A DNA stretch of 64,000 nucleotides from CAYVAP01 sp964521065 (lineage in GTDB: Bacteria; Bacteroidota; Bacteroidia; J057). Both the position numbers and the translations under genes were made by a program. The stretch is from positions 22,047 through 86,046 of the forward strand of contig CAZFPQ010000002.1 of the NCBI GenBank assembly GCA_964521065.1. Direction: 5' to 3'. Below, in pieces: positions 28,301 through 35,991 of the stretch; the stretch's first letter is position 1, and every line of letters starts with the position of its first letter. The notes beneath the pieces were generated by a model. That model did not search any database. It was not told the DNA's origin and saw only the letters and a program-made list of their open reading frames with translations.

Positions 28301-28590
28301 CAAACCCAGAAACGAGCTGGCAGGCGGCCTCAGCAGAGGACCAATGGCTGGAAGTCGTATGGCTTAAGCCACAGATATTCAGCCAAGTAGTGATAGATGA
28401 GTTGGGCGAAAACATTAGCTCTCACAAAGTGCAATACTGGAAAGAGGGAGAATGGATTGACATTGCTAAGGGGACCGATTGTGGGCTGGATAAGCGCTAC
28501 AGCTTTGCATCTGTGACGAGTACCAAGTGTCGGCTCCTTATCCCTAATGCTGAATTTCCGGCACTGATTTCGGAGGTTGAAATTAGGTGA
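25330..28590 (+). CDS. GH78 alpha-L-rhamnosidase with discoidin-like tail (copy 2)
   Basis: A 1086-residue lipoprotein (signal ending PLSSC, Cys32), collinear over its whole length with the protein at 11451-14750: LRCEYRRDPLGIDNTRPRLS, SFGYHELYVNGKK, the acid motif D521-C-P-H-R-E-R-R-G-W-G-E, QGKTTWPERWSAVG and NSQIHTCYTGIGGYFIKGFG, then an F5/8/CBM32-like tail (GRMSASSMFIETEKLPGFEAF). The most visible differences are in the insert around residues 335-360. The two copies probably arose by duplication and then specialised for different rhamnosides, for instance sulfated and non-sulfated neighbours. It probably acts in the periplasm or on the outer membrane. A GH106 gene follows after 81 bp. 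Confidence 0.9.
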   Translation: MNVYLAKWISSLAKWEVGSVMLLVLLLPLSSCNTSNVNLLDLRCEYRRDPLGIDNTRPRLSWKLLDPSRQRGQKQTAYQVIVASSLEKLERKVGHLWDSGKTESQQSVNVVYAGAELSSGQSCYWKVRIWDKDGNPSAWSETGRFSMGLLSAGDWQGEWIMKENQLKTDHNWYRKSFELEDKATSAFVYVASFGYHELYVNGKKVTENVLNPVSSFMKKRIPYLTYDIENLLEEGKNVIAVWHAAGWARWPRVTEMMNPPFVFKAQAKITTKADTLLLGTDQSWKCKKSHSEYVGNWDILDFGGEKIDDRKREDDWNTAAYDDRNWVHAHVYDPAALNAQIEGDNILLTLNSNKSRFLRKEYQAITAELSPQMVEPQVRYKEIAPVAVEKSSDTTYLIDMGENYTGFFEINLYHGQEGDSVLFEIADREEVTSSWNQKSKYIYGASGEGRFANRFNVAGGRWITVYGLKYQPELKDIKGYVVTNDRRQISSFESSSELLNRIYQVNLNTHLANTMDGIMVDCPHRERRGWGEVTVAGTYGDALPNFESGAFLDQYMQYMRDAQFEDGRNRGIVNEQDRPFLMWKANNPITIWETYRHFGDKKVLEDNYASMQKWMEWMHNASDYAEGGALKIGTPGKREMPGLGDWCTPRGNFWTSSNSPDAAHFNNCVYAFMLECAMNMAKAMKLTADASMYADRLAVQRRATHHNSYHPETGQYLDGKQVDQAFALLTGVTPMSERSKVLRQLENNLLYTFPYYDTGSSGQALYTRYFIEHERMDLIYELLRDKAHPSYGYFLEQGKTTWPERWSAVGNSQIHTCYTGIGGYFIKGFGGIRTAKEQVGYQHFELKPAPVGNLTFANTEFESMYGTIVSNWKREENTLTYHVEIPVNTTAKVFIPATYADVVSESGVLAAKSEGVAYLGTEAHKAVGNYVLYELASGQYDFTVEEMPDTSFPDPISTVENLATIGRMSASSMFIETEKLPGFEAFKANDANPETSWQAASAEDQWLEVVWLKPQIFSQVVIDELGENISSHKVQYWKEGEWIDIAKGTDCGLDKRYSFASVTSTKCRLLIPNAEFPALISEVEIR

Positions 28591-28671
28591 ATGGGCATGC
28601 TCTGAGGGAGAATCGTAGATACACTCCTGTCGTTGAAAGCCTCGGGTGATTTTTCTTGTAAATAGATACCT

Positions 28672-31600
28672 ATGCGTACCGAAATGAATGATTTTAAAGC
28701 TTTAGGAGAAGCGATTTCCATTACCTGTAAATCTCTGTTTGCAATTTTTTTCATGAGCATCTCCATAAAGATTATGTACGCTCAGACAACTTCGCTGGAG
28801 CAACAATTCAGGAATCCACCTTCCTCGGCAAAGGTCGGTACCATCTGGTTTTGGATAAACGGGAATGTAACCAAAGAAGGTATAATCGCTGATCTGGAAG
28901 CAATGAAACGGGTTGGCATTCAAGAAGCGATCATTTTCAACGTAAACCTGGGACATCCCAAAGGAGTTGCCCCCTACTTGGGGGAAGCCTGGCTGGAATT
29001 CTTCCATTTTGCGGCTTTGGAAGCCCGGCGCTTAGGGCTTGACCTGGGGTTTCATAATGGCGCTGGATGGTCTTCATCAGGGAGTCTATCCATTACGCCC
29101 GAATACGCCATGCAGGAATTGGTTTATTCGGAAATGACTTACCTTGGGGGCGGGGATCCTCACATTCGATTGTCTCAACCTCCCACGCATTTGGGATATT
29201 ACAGAGACATCGCGGTTCTGGCGTTTCCAAAGCCCCAAAGGGATGTACGTATAGACGACCTTGACCTCAAAATTCTCTCCCATAAGGTGAGAAGTCATTT
29301 GCCCCCGGATGATAAACTGATATCGGCCTCAGCGATTATTAACAAGGAAGAGATTGTTGATTTGACTTCCAAACTGAAAAGCGATGGTTTCCTTGAGTGG
29401 GAAGCTCCAGAAAAGGAGTGGGTCATATTACGATTCGGCCATACTCCAACAGGTGAAATGAATCGCTTTCCAAGTGAAGGAGGCCAGGGGCTGGAATGCG
29501 ATAAGATGAATGCTATGGCCGTAGACTTCTTCTTTGAGCACGCGATTATGCCCATCATCGACAGGCTTGATACCCTCGTTGGTACTACCGTATCAAGGTG
29601 CCATATAGATAGCTATGAAGTGGGGACGACAAACTGGACGGCTGATTTCGCCAACGAATTTAGAAAACTACGTGCTTATGACTGTCTCCCTTATCTTCCT
29701 TCTCTGGCTGGATACTACGTAGAAAGTGGCGAAGAAACGGAGCGTTTCCTTTGGGACTTCAGGCGTACGATTGGAGACTTGATTGCCAGTAAATATTACG
29801 GGCGGATGAGTGAGCTGAGCCATCAGTATGGCATGGATTTCTCGATCGAGCCCTATTGGGGGCCGTTTGACAATATGCAAGTGGGAGAAACTGCCGATAG
29901 GGTTATGTCGGAATTTTGGAGTGGGAGCCTTGCCTTTTTTGATACGCCTAAGTTTACCGCTTCCATAGCCAAGTTAAAAGGGAATCCCATAGCCGAAGCA
30001 GAAGCTTTCACCGGCGTGAGTGGATGGGACCAGCACCCGGCTACCATAAAAGCAATGGGAGATTTAACCTGGGCTCAGGGTATCAATCGCTTTGTCGTAC
30101 ATGGTTATGTTCATCAGCCTTGGGATACAGGGCCGGGGTTGACTCTTCAAAGATTTGGCACACACTTCAATCGCCTAAATACCTGGTGGAATCAGAGCAA
30201 GCCCTTTTTTGCCTACCTCAATAGAGGTCAGTTTTTGTTGCAACAGGGTAGATCGGTGGCTGATATCATGGTTTTTACTGGCGAATCATCCCCTAATGAT
30301 GCATTGTTGATACCTGAAATCAAGGCGCTTGGGTATGATTATGACCTGATTGGCTCCAATCAGATTCTTTCCTTATCGGTTAGCAATGGGATGATAGCTA
30401 CCAGGGCGGGAGATTTCTATCAAGCATTGGTCCTGCCAGAAACCCACTGGATGACTCCTCAGGTACTGGCTAAACTGAATGAGCTGATAGATTCTGGGGG
30501 TACCATCATTAGCTCAAGGCCCAAGAAATCTCCTAGTCTCACCAACTACCCGCACTGTGATGAAGAAGTGCTATTCCTCACAGACGAATTATGGAATACT
30601 GGGCGGATTAAAGAAACTTCCGTAGTCCAATTCCTAAAAAATGGCTCGCATCCACCTGACTTTTCTATTGAACAGGGAGATAGGGAATCCATCGATTTTA
30701 TTCATAGAAATACAGAAAATGCGGATATTTACTTTTTGGTTAACTCTCTAGACCAAGGCCGCGAACTGAAGTGCAGATTTAGGATATCAGGGAAACAGCC
30801 TGAGTTTTGGGATGCCGAAACAGGAGATGTCTCAATGGCACCTGTGTGGCAAGATAATGGGGATGGGACGACGACCGTTTCTGTCCCATTTAGTCCAAAA
30901 GGAACTGTGTTCGTGCTCTTTAGGGAACCTCCTAAGTTGCCTGTGAATATTGTGGAAGCTGATATTACGATTTACGATCCCCAATCTTGCCCCCTGCCTA
31001 ATCTGAGAATTGAAAAAGCAGAATACGGTACCTTTTTACCTAATGGCCTGGTTGATGTTACAGATGTCGTTAACGCGAAAATCAAACAGAATAAGCTCAG
31101 GGTGCAAGCGACCCGAAACCTCTGCTACTGTGATCCGGCTCCAGGGTATGTAAAAGAATTACGGATTCGGTATAAGGTGGGAGCGGACGTGCTGGAAAAA
31201 AAGGTAAGGGAGTTGGAATGGCTAGACCTGGATGCTTCGGACAAAGGAAAGCTGGAAATCCTACAAGCTGTTTTTGGGAAATTTGAGCGAGGCCTTGCTG
31301 GGATTCCTCCCGTCTATCCAGCCCATGACATTACCGATAAAGTGAAGGCGATGCTCGCCTCAGGAATATATGAGATTCCGGTCAACCCCTCTTTATGTGC
31401 AGAAGTAGTTTCCCATACTGCACACGCACTGAGGGTGACGTACACCAGCCATGACGAGCCAAAAACAGTTACAGCCAAGAATGGTGAAGTTTTGAAGCTC
31501 ACAGAAACGAGGGTTGAGCCACGGATAGAGGTTAGAGAGGGTTCCTACCATTGGGTCACGCCGTTTGCTGGGGGAATCACTTTTCGATCCTCTACAGGAA

Positions 31601-32208
31601 AAATATCATCTTACCAGATGGATTATGTCCCGCCACCTATTGAATTGAAGGAAAGTTGGGACGTAGTTTTTCCCTTACATCACCAATCTCCCAAACACAC
31701 ACACTTCGATTCATTGCGCTCTTGGGCTTATTCGGAAGATAAAGCAATCCGATACTTTTCAGGAACAGCTATCTATATCAGGGAGGTTATGCTCCCTCCG
31801 GAGTTTCTTCAACGGGAGTATTCGTTAGTATTGGACTTGGGGCGAGTGAAGGAGATTGCCGAAGTTTTTATCAATGGAGAGAAAGTAGATATTCTATGGA
31901 AAGCCCCTTTCACCCTAAATCTTGATGGGTACGTCAGCGTAGGTTCTAATACATTGGAGGTGAAAATCACCAACCTATGGCCCAATCGTCTAATAGGAGA
32001 CGAACACTTACCTCTGGATTATGAACGTCGGGGACCGCATGTGGAGAAATGGCCTGATTGGCTGCAAGCCGATGTAAATCGGCCTACAGAACGAACAACA
32101 TTTGCCGGATATAAGCACTGGGACAAGGATGACAACCTGCTGCCCTCAGGTTTGCTAGGGCCCGTAAAGATTATAATTTCGAAAGTAGGGAAGTTGGACG
32201 TTGAATGA
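28672..32208 (+). CDS. GH106 alpha-L-rhamnosidase (second, diverged copy)
   Basis: A 1178-residue protein with an unusually long N-terminal leader before a hydrophobic segment (LFAIFFMSISIKIMYAQ), so the true start may be ATG 28687 or one near 28753. GH106 marks are SSAKVGTIWFWINGNVTKEG, ADLEAMKRVGIQEAIIFN and FHNGAGWSSSGS. Candidate catalytic acids are E316 (HIDSYE) and E444 (AEAEAFTG), 128 residues apart, comparable with the first copy (139). The C-terminus is the same type of beta-sandwich (VLDLGRVKEIAEVFINGEKVD, VKITNLWPNRLIGDE). It is much less like the GH106 at 8015 than the GH78 copies are like each other, so it probably differs in specificity. It is the last gene of the left-arm run and is convergent with the GH2 gene, 22 bp away. 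Confidence 0.88.
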   Translation: MRTEMNDFKALGEAISITCKSLFAIFFMSISIKIMYAQTTSLEQQFRNPPSSAKVGTIWFWINGNVTKEGIIADLEAMKRVGIQEAIIFNVNLGHPKGVAPYLGEAWLEFFHFAALEARRLGLDLGFHNGAGWSSSGSLSITPEYAMQELVYSEMTYLGGGDPHIRLSQPPTHLGYYRDIAVLAFPKPQRDVRIDDLDLKILSHKVRSHLPPDDKLISASAIINKEEIVDLTSKLKSDGFLEWEAPEKEWVILRFGHTPTGEMNRFPSEGGQGLECDKMNAMAVDFFFEHAIMPIIDRLDTLVGTTVSRCHIDSYEVGTTNWTADFANEFRKLRAYDCLPYLPSLAGYYVESGEETERFLWDFRRTIGDLIASKYYGRMSELSHQYGMDFSIEPYWGPFDNMQVGETADRVMSEFWSGSLAFFDTPKFTASIAKLKGNPIAEAEAFTGVSGWDQHPATIKAMGDLTWAQGINRFVVHGYVHQPWDTGPGLTLQRFGTHFNRLNTWWNQSKPFFAYLNRGQFLLQQGRSVADIMVFTGESSPNDALLIPEIKALGYDYDLIGSNQILSLSVSNGMIATRAGDFYQALVLPETHWMTPQVLAKLNELIDSGGTIISSRPKKSPSLTNYPHCDEEVLFLTDELWNTGRIKETSVVQFLKNGSHPPDFSIEQGDRESIDFIHRNTENADIYFLVNSLDQGRELKCRFRISGKQPEFWDAETGDVSMAPVWQDNGDGTTTVSVPFSPKGTVFVLFREPPKLPVNIVEADITIYDPQSCPLPNLRIEKAEYGTFLPNGLVDVTDVVNAKIKQNKLRVQATRNLCYCDPAPGYVKELRIRYKVGADVLEKKVRELEWLDLDASDKGKLEILQAVFGKFERGLAGIPPVYPAHDITDKVKAMLASGIYEIPVNPSLCAEVVSHTAHALRVTYTSHDEPKTVTAKNGEVLKLTETRVEPRIEVREGSYHWVTPFAGGITFRSSTGKISSYQMDYVPPPIELKESWDVVFPLHHQSPKHTHFDSLRSWAYSEDKAIRYFSGTAIYIREVMLPPEFLQREYSLVLDLGRVKEIAEVFINGEKVDILWKAPFTLNLDGYVSVGSNTLEVKITNLWPNRLIGDEHLPLDYERRGPHVEKWPDWLQADVNRPTERTTFAGYKHWDKDDNLLPSGLLGPVKIIISKVGKLDVE

Positions 32209-32230
32209 GACTTAAAAGAAATTCCCATTT

Positions 32231-34702
32231 CTATTTCGCCTCTAACCTAACCCTAACCGTTTCTAACCCTTTACCTTTTATCTCAACTTCTACCTCACCC
32301 TTCTCCCCCGTACTTTGCAAAATCATCAAGGCTTTTCCGTTAAATACGCGGCGCACATTCAGTTTGGTGGAGCTAAGATCAAGTGGGTCGCCATTGTCTA
32401 GTCCGATATTTCTTGCGGGTCCCGCAATCTCAAACTCAAGCATATCATCTGCATTGGGGACAAAATTTCCCTCAGCGTCGAGGATGTTGACCTCGAGATG
32501 TACACAACTTACCCCATCGGCCCTAAAGGCCTTTTTGTCTGTGATGACCTCTATATGTGTGGGAGCGCCTGCGGTCTTTACGATTTGTTCGCTTACTACC
32601 TCACCCTGGATTCGGGCGATGGCCTTTAGTTCACCCGGTTCATAGGGGACGTCCCAGGACAGATTTTGCTTCCCGACATTGGCCTGTGCCCCCAGGGATG
32701 ATCCGTTAAGGTATAGCTCTACTTCCTCTGAATTTGAATAGGCCCAAACAGGAATTACCGTCCCTTCTTTTCCAGGCCAGGTCCAATGAGGCAGTATGTG
32801 AACCATCGGTTTACTTGTCCACTGGCTTTGATAGAAGTAAAAATGATCTTTGGGGAAACCACACAAATCAATGATGCCAAAATTGAAAAACCTCGCTGGC
32901 CATCCTTTTATGGATTCTCCCAAATAATCAAATCCTGTCCACCGAAATTCTCCCGCCACATAATCCAGGCTGTCAGTTCTTCGCCAGGAATCACGAGCGC
33001 TAATCCTGACGCTTGAGTTATCATAAGAAGACGAGTAAAACCTGGACGTAAACTCAGGAAAGACCTCTTCTTCGGTTAAATCCGGCACCCTGATTCCCTG
33101 ATGGGGGGAGCGCATTTCAGTCTTGGTTTGGTAGTATCCCCGGGTTTGAAATGAATGAGGAATCTCCGTGGCGATAAACTTTCGATTGGGATAAACGGCC
33201 TTATCCTTTTCATAAAATACCGATCCTCCTCCTCCATTATAGCCAGTTACATCCAGCAAGGAGGAGAAGCCGGAAGCATTGGCCAGGTGGATGAAGCAAC
33301 AGCCTGCCGTTATCGGGCGGGTAGAATCCAAACGGTGTACTGTCTCCATAAGAGGCTTGAGGCGCTCTGGGCCTTCGGGATAGCATTGGTCGGGAATCTC
33401 ATTGCCTACACTCCACATAAAAATGCTGGGGTGATTTCGATCGCGAATGATGATATCAGCTAAGTCCTGTTGCGCCCATTGCTCAAAGTGCTGATGATAG
33501 CCATGTTTTACTTTGCCCTGATCCTTATATTTCACCCAAGGCCAAGAAGCAATCCATTCATCAAAAACCTCATCCATCACTAGGAAGCCCATGGTGTCAG
33601 CCATGTGATAGAATCCAGGGGAAAAGGGATTGTGCGCCGTCCGGATGGCATTGCAACCCATTTCCTTGAGAAGTTTTAGCCTTCGGTACAGCACATCGTC
33701 TGGTACAGCCGCGCCTACTGGGCCGCCGTCATGGTGGTTGTTGACTCCCTTGACCTTTATATTTTCCCCATTTAGCCAAAAGCCCGACTCAGTTTCAAAT
33801 CGAATCTCTCGGACCCCAAAGGGGGTTTCATATTCATCAATCACCCCAGACCCAGAAATGAGTTTGGTATGGAGGACATACATATTCGGGGTATCCAAAG
33901 ACCACAAAGAGGGATGGGTGATCGCGACCTGTTGTTGGATCTTGGCCTGCTCATTTCCATTAAGGAATTGGGCTCCTTCCACTTTTGCCACCTCATGTCC
34001 TGCTTGATCAAGGATGGTGGAAATGACTTGTACCTCGGCATCTTTTGATGTGGTGTTGTCGATGCTGGTCTCAATCTTTATGCTTGCGTTTTCTCTACTG
34101 ATGTCTTCAGCTACCACGTAGGTACCATGCTGAGCCACAGCGATTTTGTGCTTAACGTTAAGCCAGACATTTCGGTAAATACCAGCTCCCGTATACCATC
34201 GACTGTTGGGCTGAGCAGAGTTACCGGCTTTGACGACTATTAGGTTTTCCTTTTGGGATAAATAGGGGGTCAAATCATAGGTGAATCCCACATAGCCACT
34301 CGGTCTTTTGCCCAAGTGATGGCCATTAATCCAAACCTCGCTGTTACTCATGACCCCATCAAAGGTGATGGAGATATTCTTTCCTGCCCACGCTGGATCA
34401 TACTCAAATGTTTTTCTGTAGAAGCCTACTCCTCCAGGATAAAAGCCTCCAAAATGCCCAGAGGGATTATCTTGTTCTATTTCCCCTTCTATGCTCCAAT
34501 CATGAGGAACCTGGACTTCGGACCAGTCGGAATTGTCAAAACTGGGCATTTCTGATCCAACCCCATCGTCGAGCAAAAACTCCCATCCAGCATTGAACAG
34601 GGATGTTCTCGGAGATCTATCTCGACCATCTTTATATTCGCTACAGGAGAAAGAGTAGATACAAAGGGCGATAAATAAAATTAGAAGCTTGGTAATTTTC
34701 AT
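32231..34702 (-). CDS. GH2 glycoside hydrolase (beta-galactosidase-like, lipoprotein)
   Basis: An 823-residue enzyme with a lipobox at Cys20 (IYSFSC). Order: GH2 sugar-binding jelly roll (VPHDWSIEGE, YPGGVGFYRKTF, SNSEVWINGHHLGKRPSGY), Ig-like domain, TIM barrel (VKGVNNHHDGG, NAIRTAHNPFSPGFY, DEVFDEW), then DUF4982-like (IPVWAYSNSEEVELYLNG) and Ig-like domains. The acid/base is Glu435 in MWSVGNEIPD; the likely nucleophile is Glu513 in FIATEIPHSF. Family members of this layout are beta-galactosidases or beta-glucuronidases; the sugar here is not determined. It is the only enzyme gene on the minus strand, convergent to the left arm and preceded by the long gene-free region, so it has its own promoter there. 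Confidence 0.88.
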   Translation of the reverse strand: MKITKLLILFIALCIYSFSCSEYKDGRDRSPRTSLFNAGWEFLLDDGVGSEMPSFDNSDWSEVQVPHDWSIEGEIEQDNPSGHFGGFYPGGVGFYRKTFEYDPAWAGKNISITFDGVMSNSEVWINGHHLGKRPSGYVGFTYDLTPYLSQKENLIVVKAGNSAQPNSRWYTGAGIYRNVWLNVKHKIAVAQHGTYVVAEDISRENASIKIETSIDNTTSKDAEVQVISTILDQAGHEVAKVEGAQFLNGNEQAKIQQQVAITHPSLWSLDTPNMYVLHTKLISGSGVIDEYETPFGVREIRFETESGFWLNGENIKVKGVNNHHDGGPVGAAVPDDVLYRRLKLLKEMGCNAIRTAHNPFSPGFYHMADTMGFLVMDEVFDEWIASWPWVKYKDQGKVKHGYHQHFEQWAQQDLADIIIRDRNHPSIFMWSVGNEIPDQCYPEGPERLKPLMETVHRLDSTRPITAGCCFIHLANASGFSSLLDVTGYNGGGGSVFYEKDKAVYPNRKFIATEIPHSFQTRGYYQTKTEMRSPHQGIRVPDLTEEEVFPEFTSRFYSSSYDNSSVRISARDSWRRTDSLDYVAGEFRWTGFDYLGESIKGWPARFFNFGIIDLCGFPKDHFYFYQSQWTSKPMVHILPHWTWPGKEGTVIPVWAYSNSEEVELYLNGSSLGAQANVGKQNLSWDVPYEPGELKAIARIQGEVVSEQIVKTAGAPTHIEVITDKKAFRADGVSCVHLEVNILDAEGNFVPNADDMLEFEIAGPARNIGLDNGDPLDLSSTKLNVRRVFNGKALMILQSTGEKGEVEVEIKGKGLETVRVRLEAK

Positions 34703-35991
34703 TGGTTAATTAGTTGGTATTCGATTGACCATCCATCTCCCGAAGCTCAGCATGGGTCATCGAACTTTCACCAGGCATGGACAAAAGCTTAGTACTAAGG
34801 AGTCCAGATCTAGGTGAAAAAAGGACAACTGGTAATTATGGTTGACCGAGACACATGCATAGCTAGCGGTAGAACAGGCCGAAGAGATAGCGACCTATGT
34901 CACACTTTTCCCATCTCCCCTCTTCATGAAGGGTGGAGACTTTTGTGGATATAAGGTTTGGAAACACCAAGAGAGTAAGCGGCGGACCAAAGTAGCTTCT
35001 AGTTCAATTTGCCTGCCCAAAGACAAATTGCTAACCCTTTGATCCTGGTATCAAGATTTTCCAAAACGATTGAATGCAGAGCTTAAACTCCAATCTAGAT
35101 AGGTTTAAAACTAAGGGGAATCAGCTGCGCAGTCCGAATTTGAAAATTGCATCTCGATGTCGAAAGTTATGATTTTTCCGATATCAACAAAATAAGAGCT
35201 GAAAAGATTCAATTCATTTCCTACTACTTCTCTCCCCTACTCTTTCTTCTTAAAGCCAAGGTCGCCATTTAGAGCAATCCGCACCATCCAAAAGGCCTTC
35301 CATAACCGAGTATTCTGAGCATGCGGCTCATGAATTGCCATTTTATCCAAATTGGGACAGCTCTCAGCTGAAGACCACAAAGTGAAGGAAACCTTTCAAA
35401 GCGAAATCGTGGCCCAAGGCGCCACAGAGCACATAAATGCTTCTGACTTCCTCAATTCGCAAGGGGTGTTATTTACTAAAAAAACCTGATTTTTATCGCC
35501 AAAAAGTGCAACAAAATTCCCACAAAGTGCATTTATGCAGCCCAGCACATGCACTACCTTTATGTAAAGGAACAAATCAGGTCTCAGTAGATCATTCATC
35601 TTTAAGAAATCATATGCTCATTTTTTCCAAAGAGGTTTGACCTGGGCAGATCCTTTCAAATAACTACTACTAACTACTAGCTTATGCCTAGCTCTACATC
35701 TTACCCGTCCACTCAAGCACCCGAGGCCCTTGCCTCACCCGCTTGGCTATGTACAAAGAATTATTTTAGGGATTATTCAAATCCTGGCGATCCCGCTAAT
35801 TCTGGTACAAAACTCAGTCTATCAATTTATTTCAACGAACACTGAAGTTTGATCGAAAGGGAGTTCAGGCCCAAGATCTCACCTTCTAGCATGAAACATA
35901 ATCCTTATCACTTAAGCCTTGCAAACACAAGGCAAGGACGCTTTTTATGTGCTAAGTGTGCACTACTACCTATCCTCAAAAAATTTGACCT
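34703..35991. other. 1.3 kb gene-free region between GH2 and TonB receptor
   Basis: No credible gene is seen on either strand: open frames are under 70 codons and lack start context. It lies between two divergent genes and must hold both promoters. Visible structure: an imperfect hairpin at 34914-34939 (11 of 13 pairs, one more as G-U) followed by CTTTTG; operator-like repeats at 35499-35531; an inverted pair GTGCAT/ATGCAC at 35527-35532 and 35549-35554; the palindrome-like CCTTTA-TG-TAAAGG at 35557-35570; AACAAATCAG at 35571-35580; and a 10-bp tandem TAACTACTAC/TAACTACTAG at 35661-35680. A long leader or small RNA is possible but not shown. Confidence 0.6.
35499..35531. promoter_or_regulatory. 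Tandem AAAGTGCA operator-like pair upstream of the TonB receptor
   Basis: AAAGTGCA occurs at 35503-35510 and 35524-35531, exactly 21 bp apart. The first copy sits in CCAAAAAGTGCAA (35499-35511), a 13-bp sequence also present at 44425-44437 upstream of the second araC, where ACAAAA likewise follows closely. Same-face spacing of direct repeats is typical of AraC-family binding. The site is about 460 bp upstream of the receptor ATG, so either the leader is long or it acts at a distance. Confidence 0.55.

Noticed and set aside
32205..32645. 146-codon open frame on the plus strand
   Set aside because: It lies opposite the GH2 gene, is Ser/Thr/Pro-rich with no domain, and reflects codon bias of the real gene.
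35503..35531. Possible CRISPR-like repeats
   Set aside because: There are only two short 8-bp copies with no spacer array and no cas genes; an operator pair is the better reading.
35396..35640. Two open frames of about 67 codons in the large gap
   Set aside because: They overlap each other on opposite strands, contain the operator-like repeats and have no signal, domain or start context.
34703..35991. tRNA, rRNA or insertion sequence in the long gap
   Set aside because: No cloverleaf, conserved rRNA stretch, transposase or terminal inverted repeats could be found by eye.
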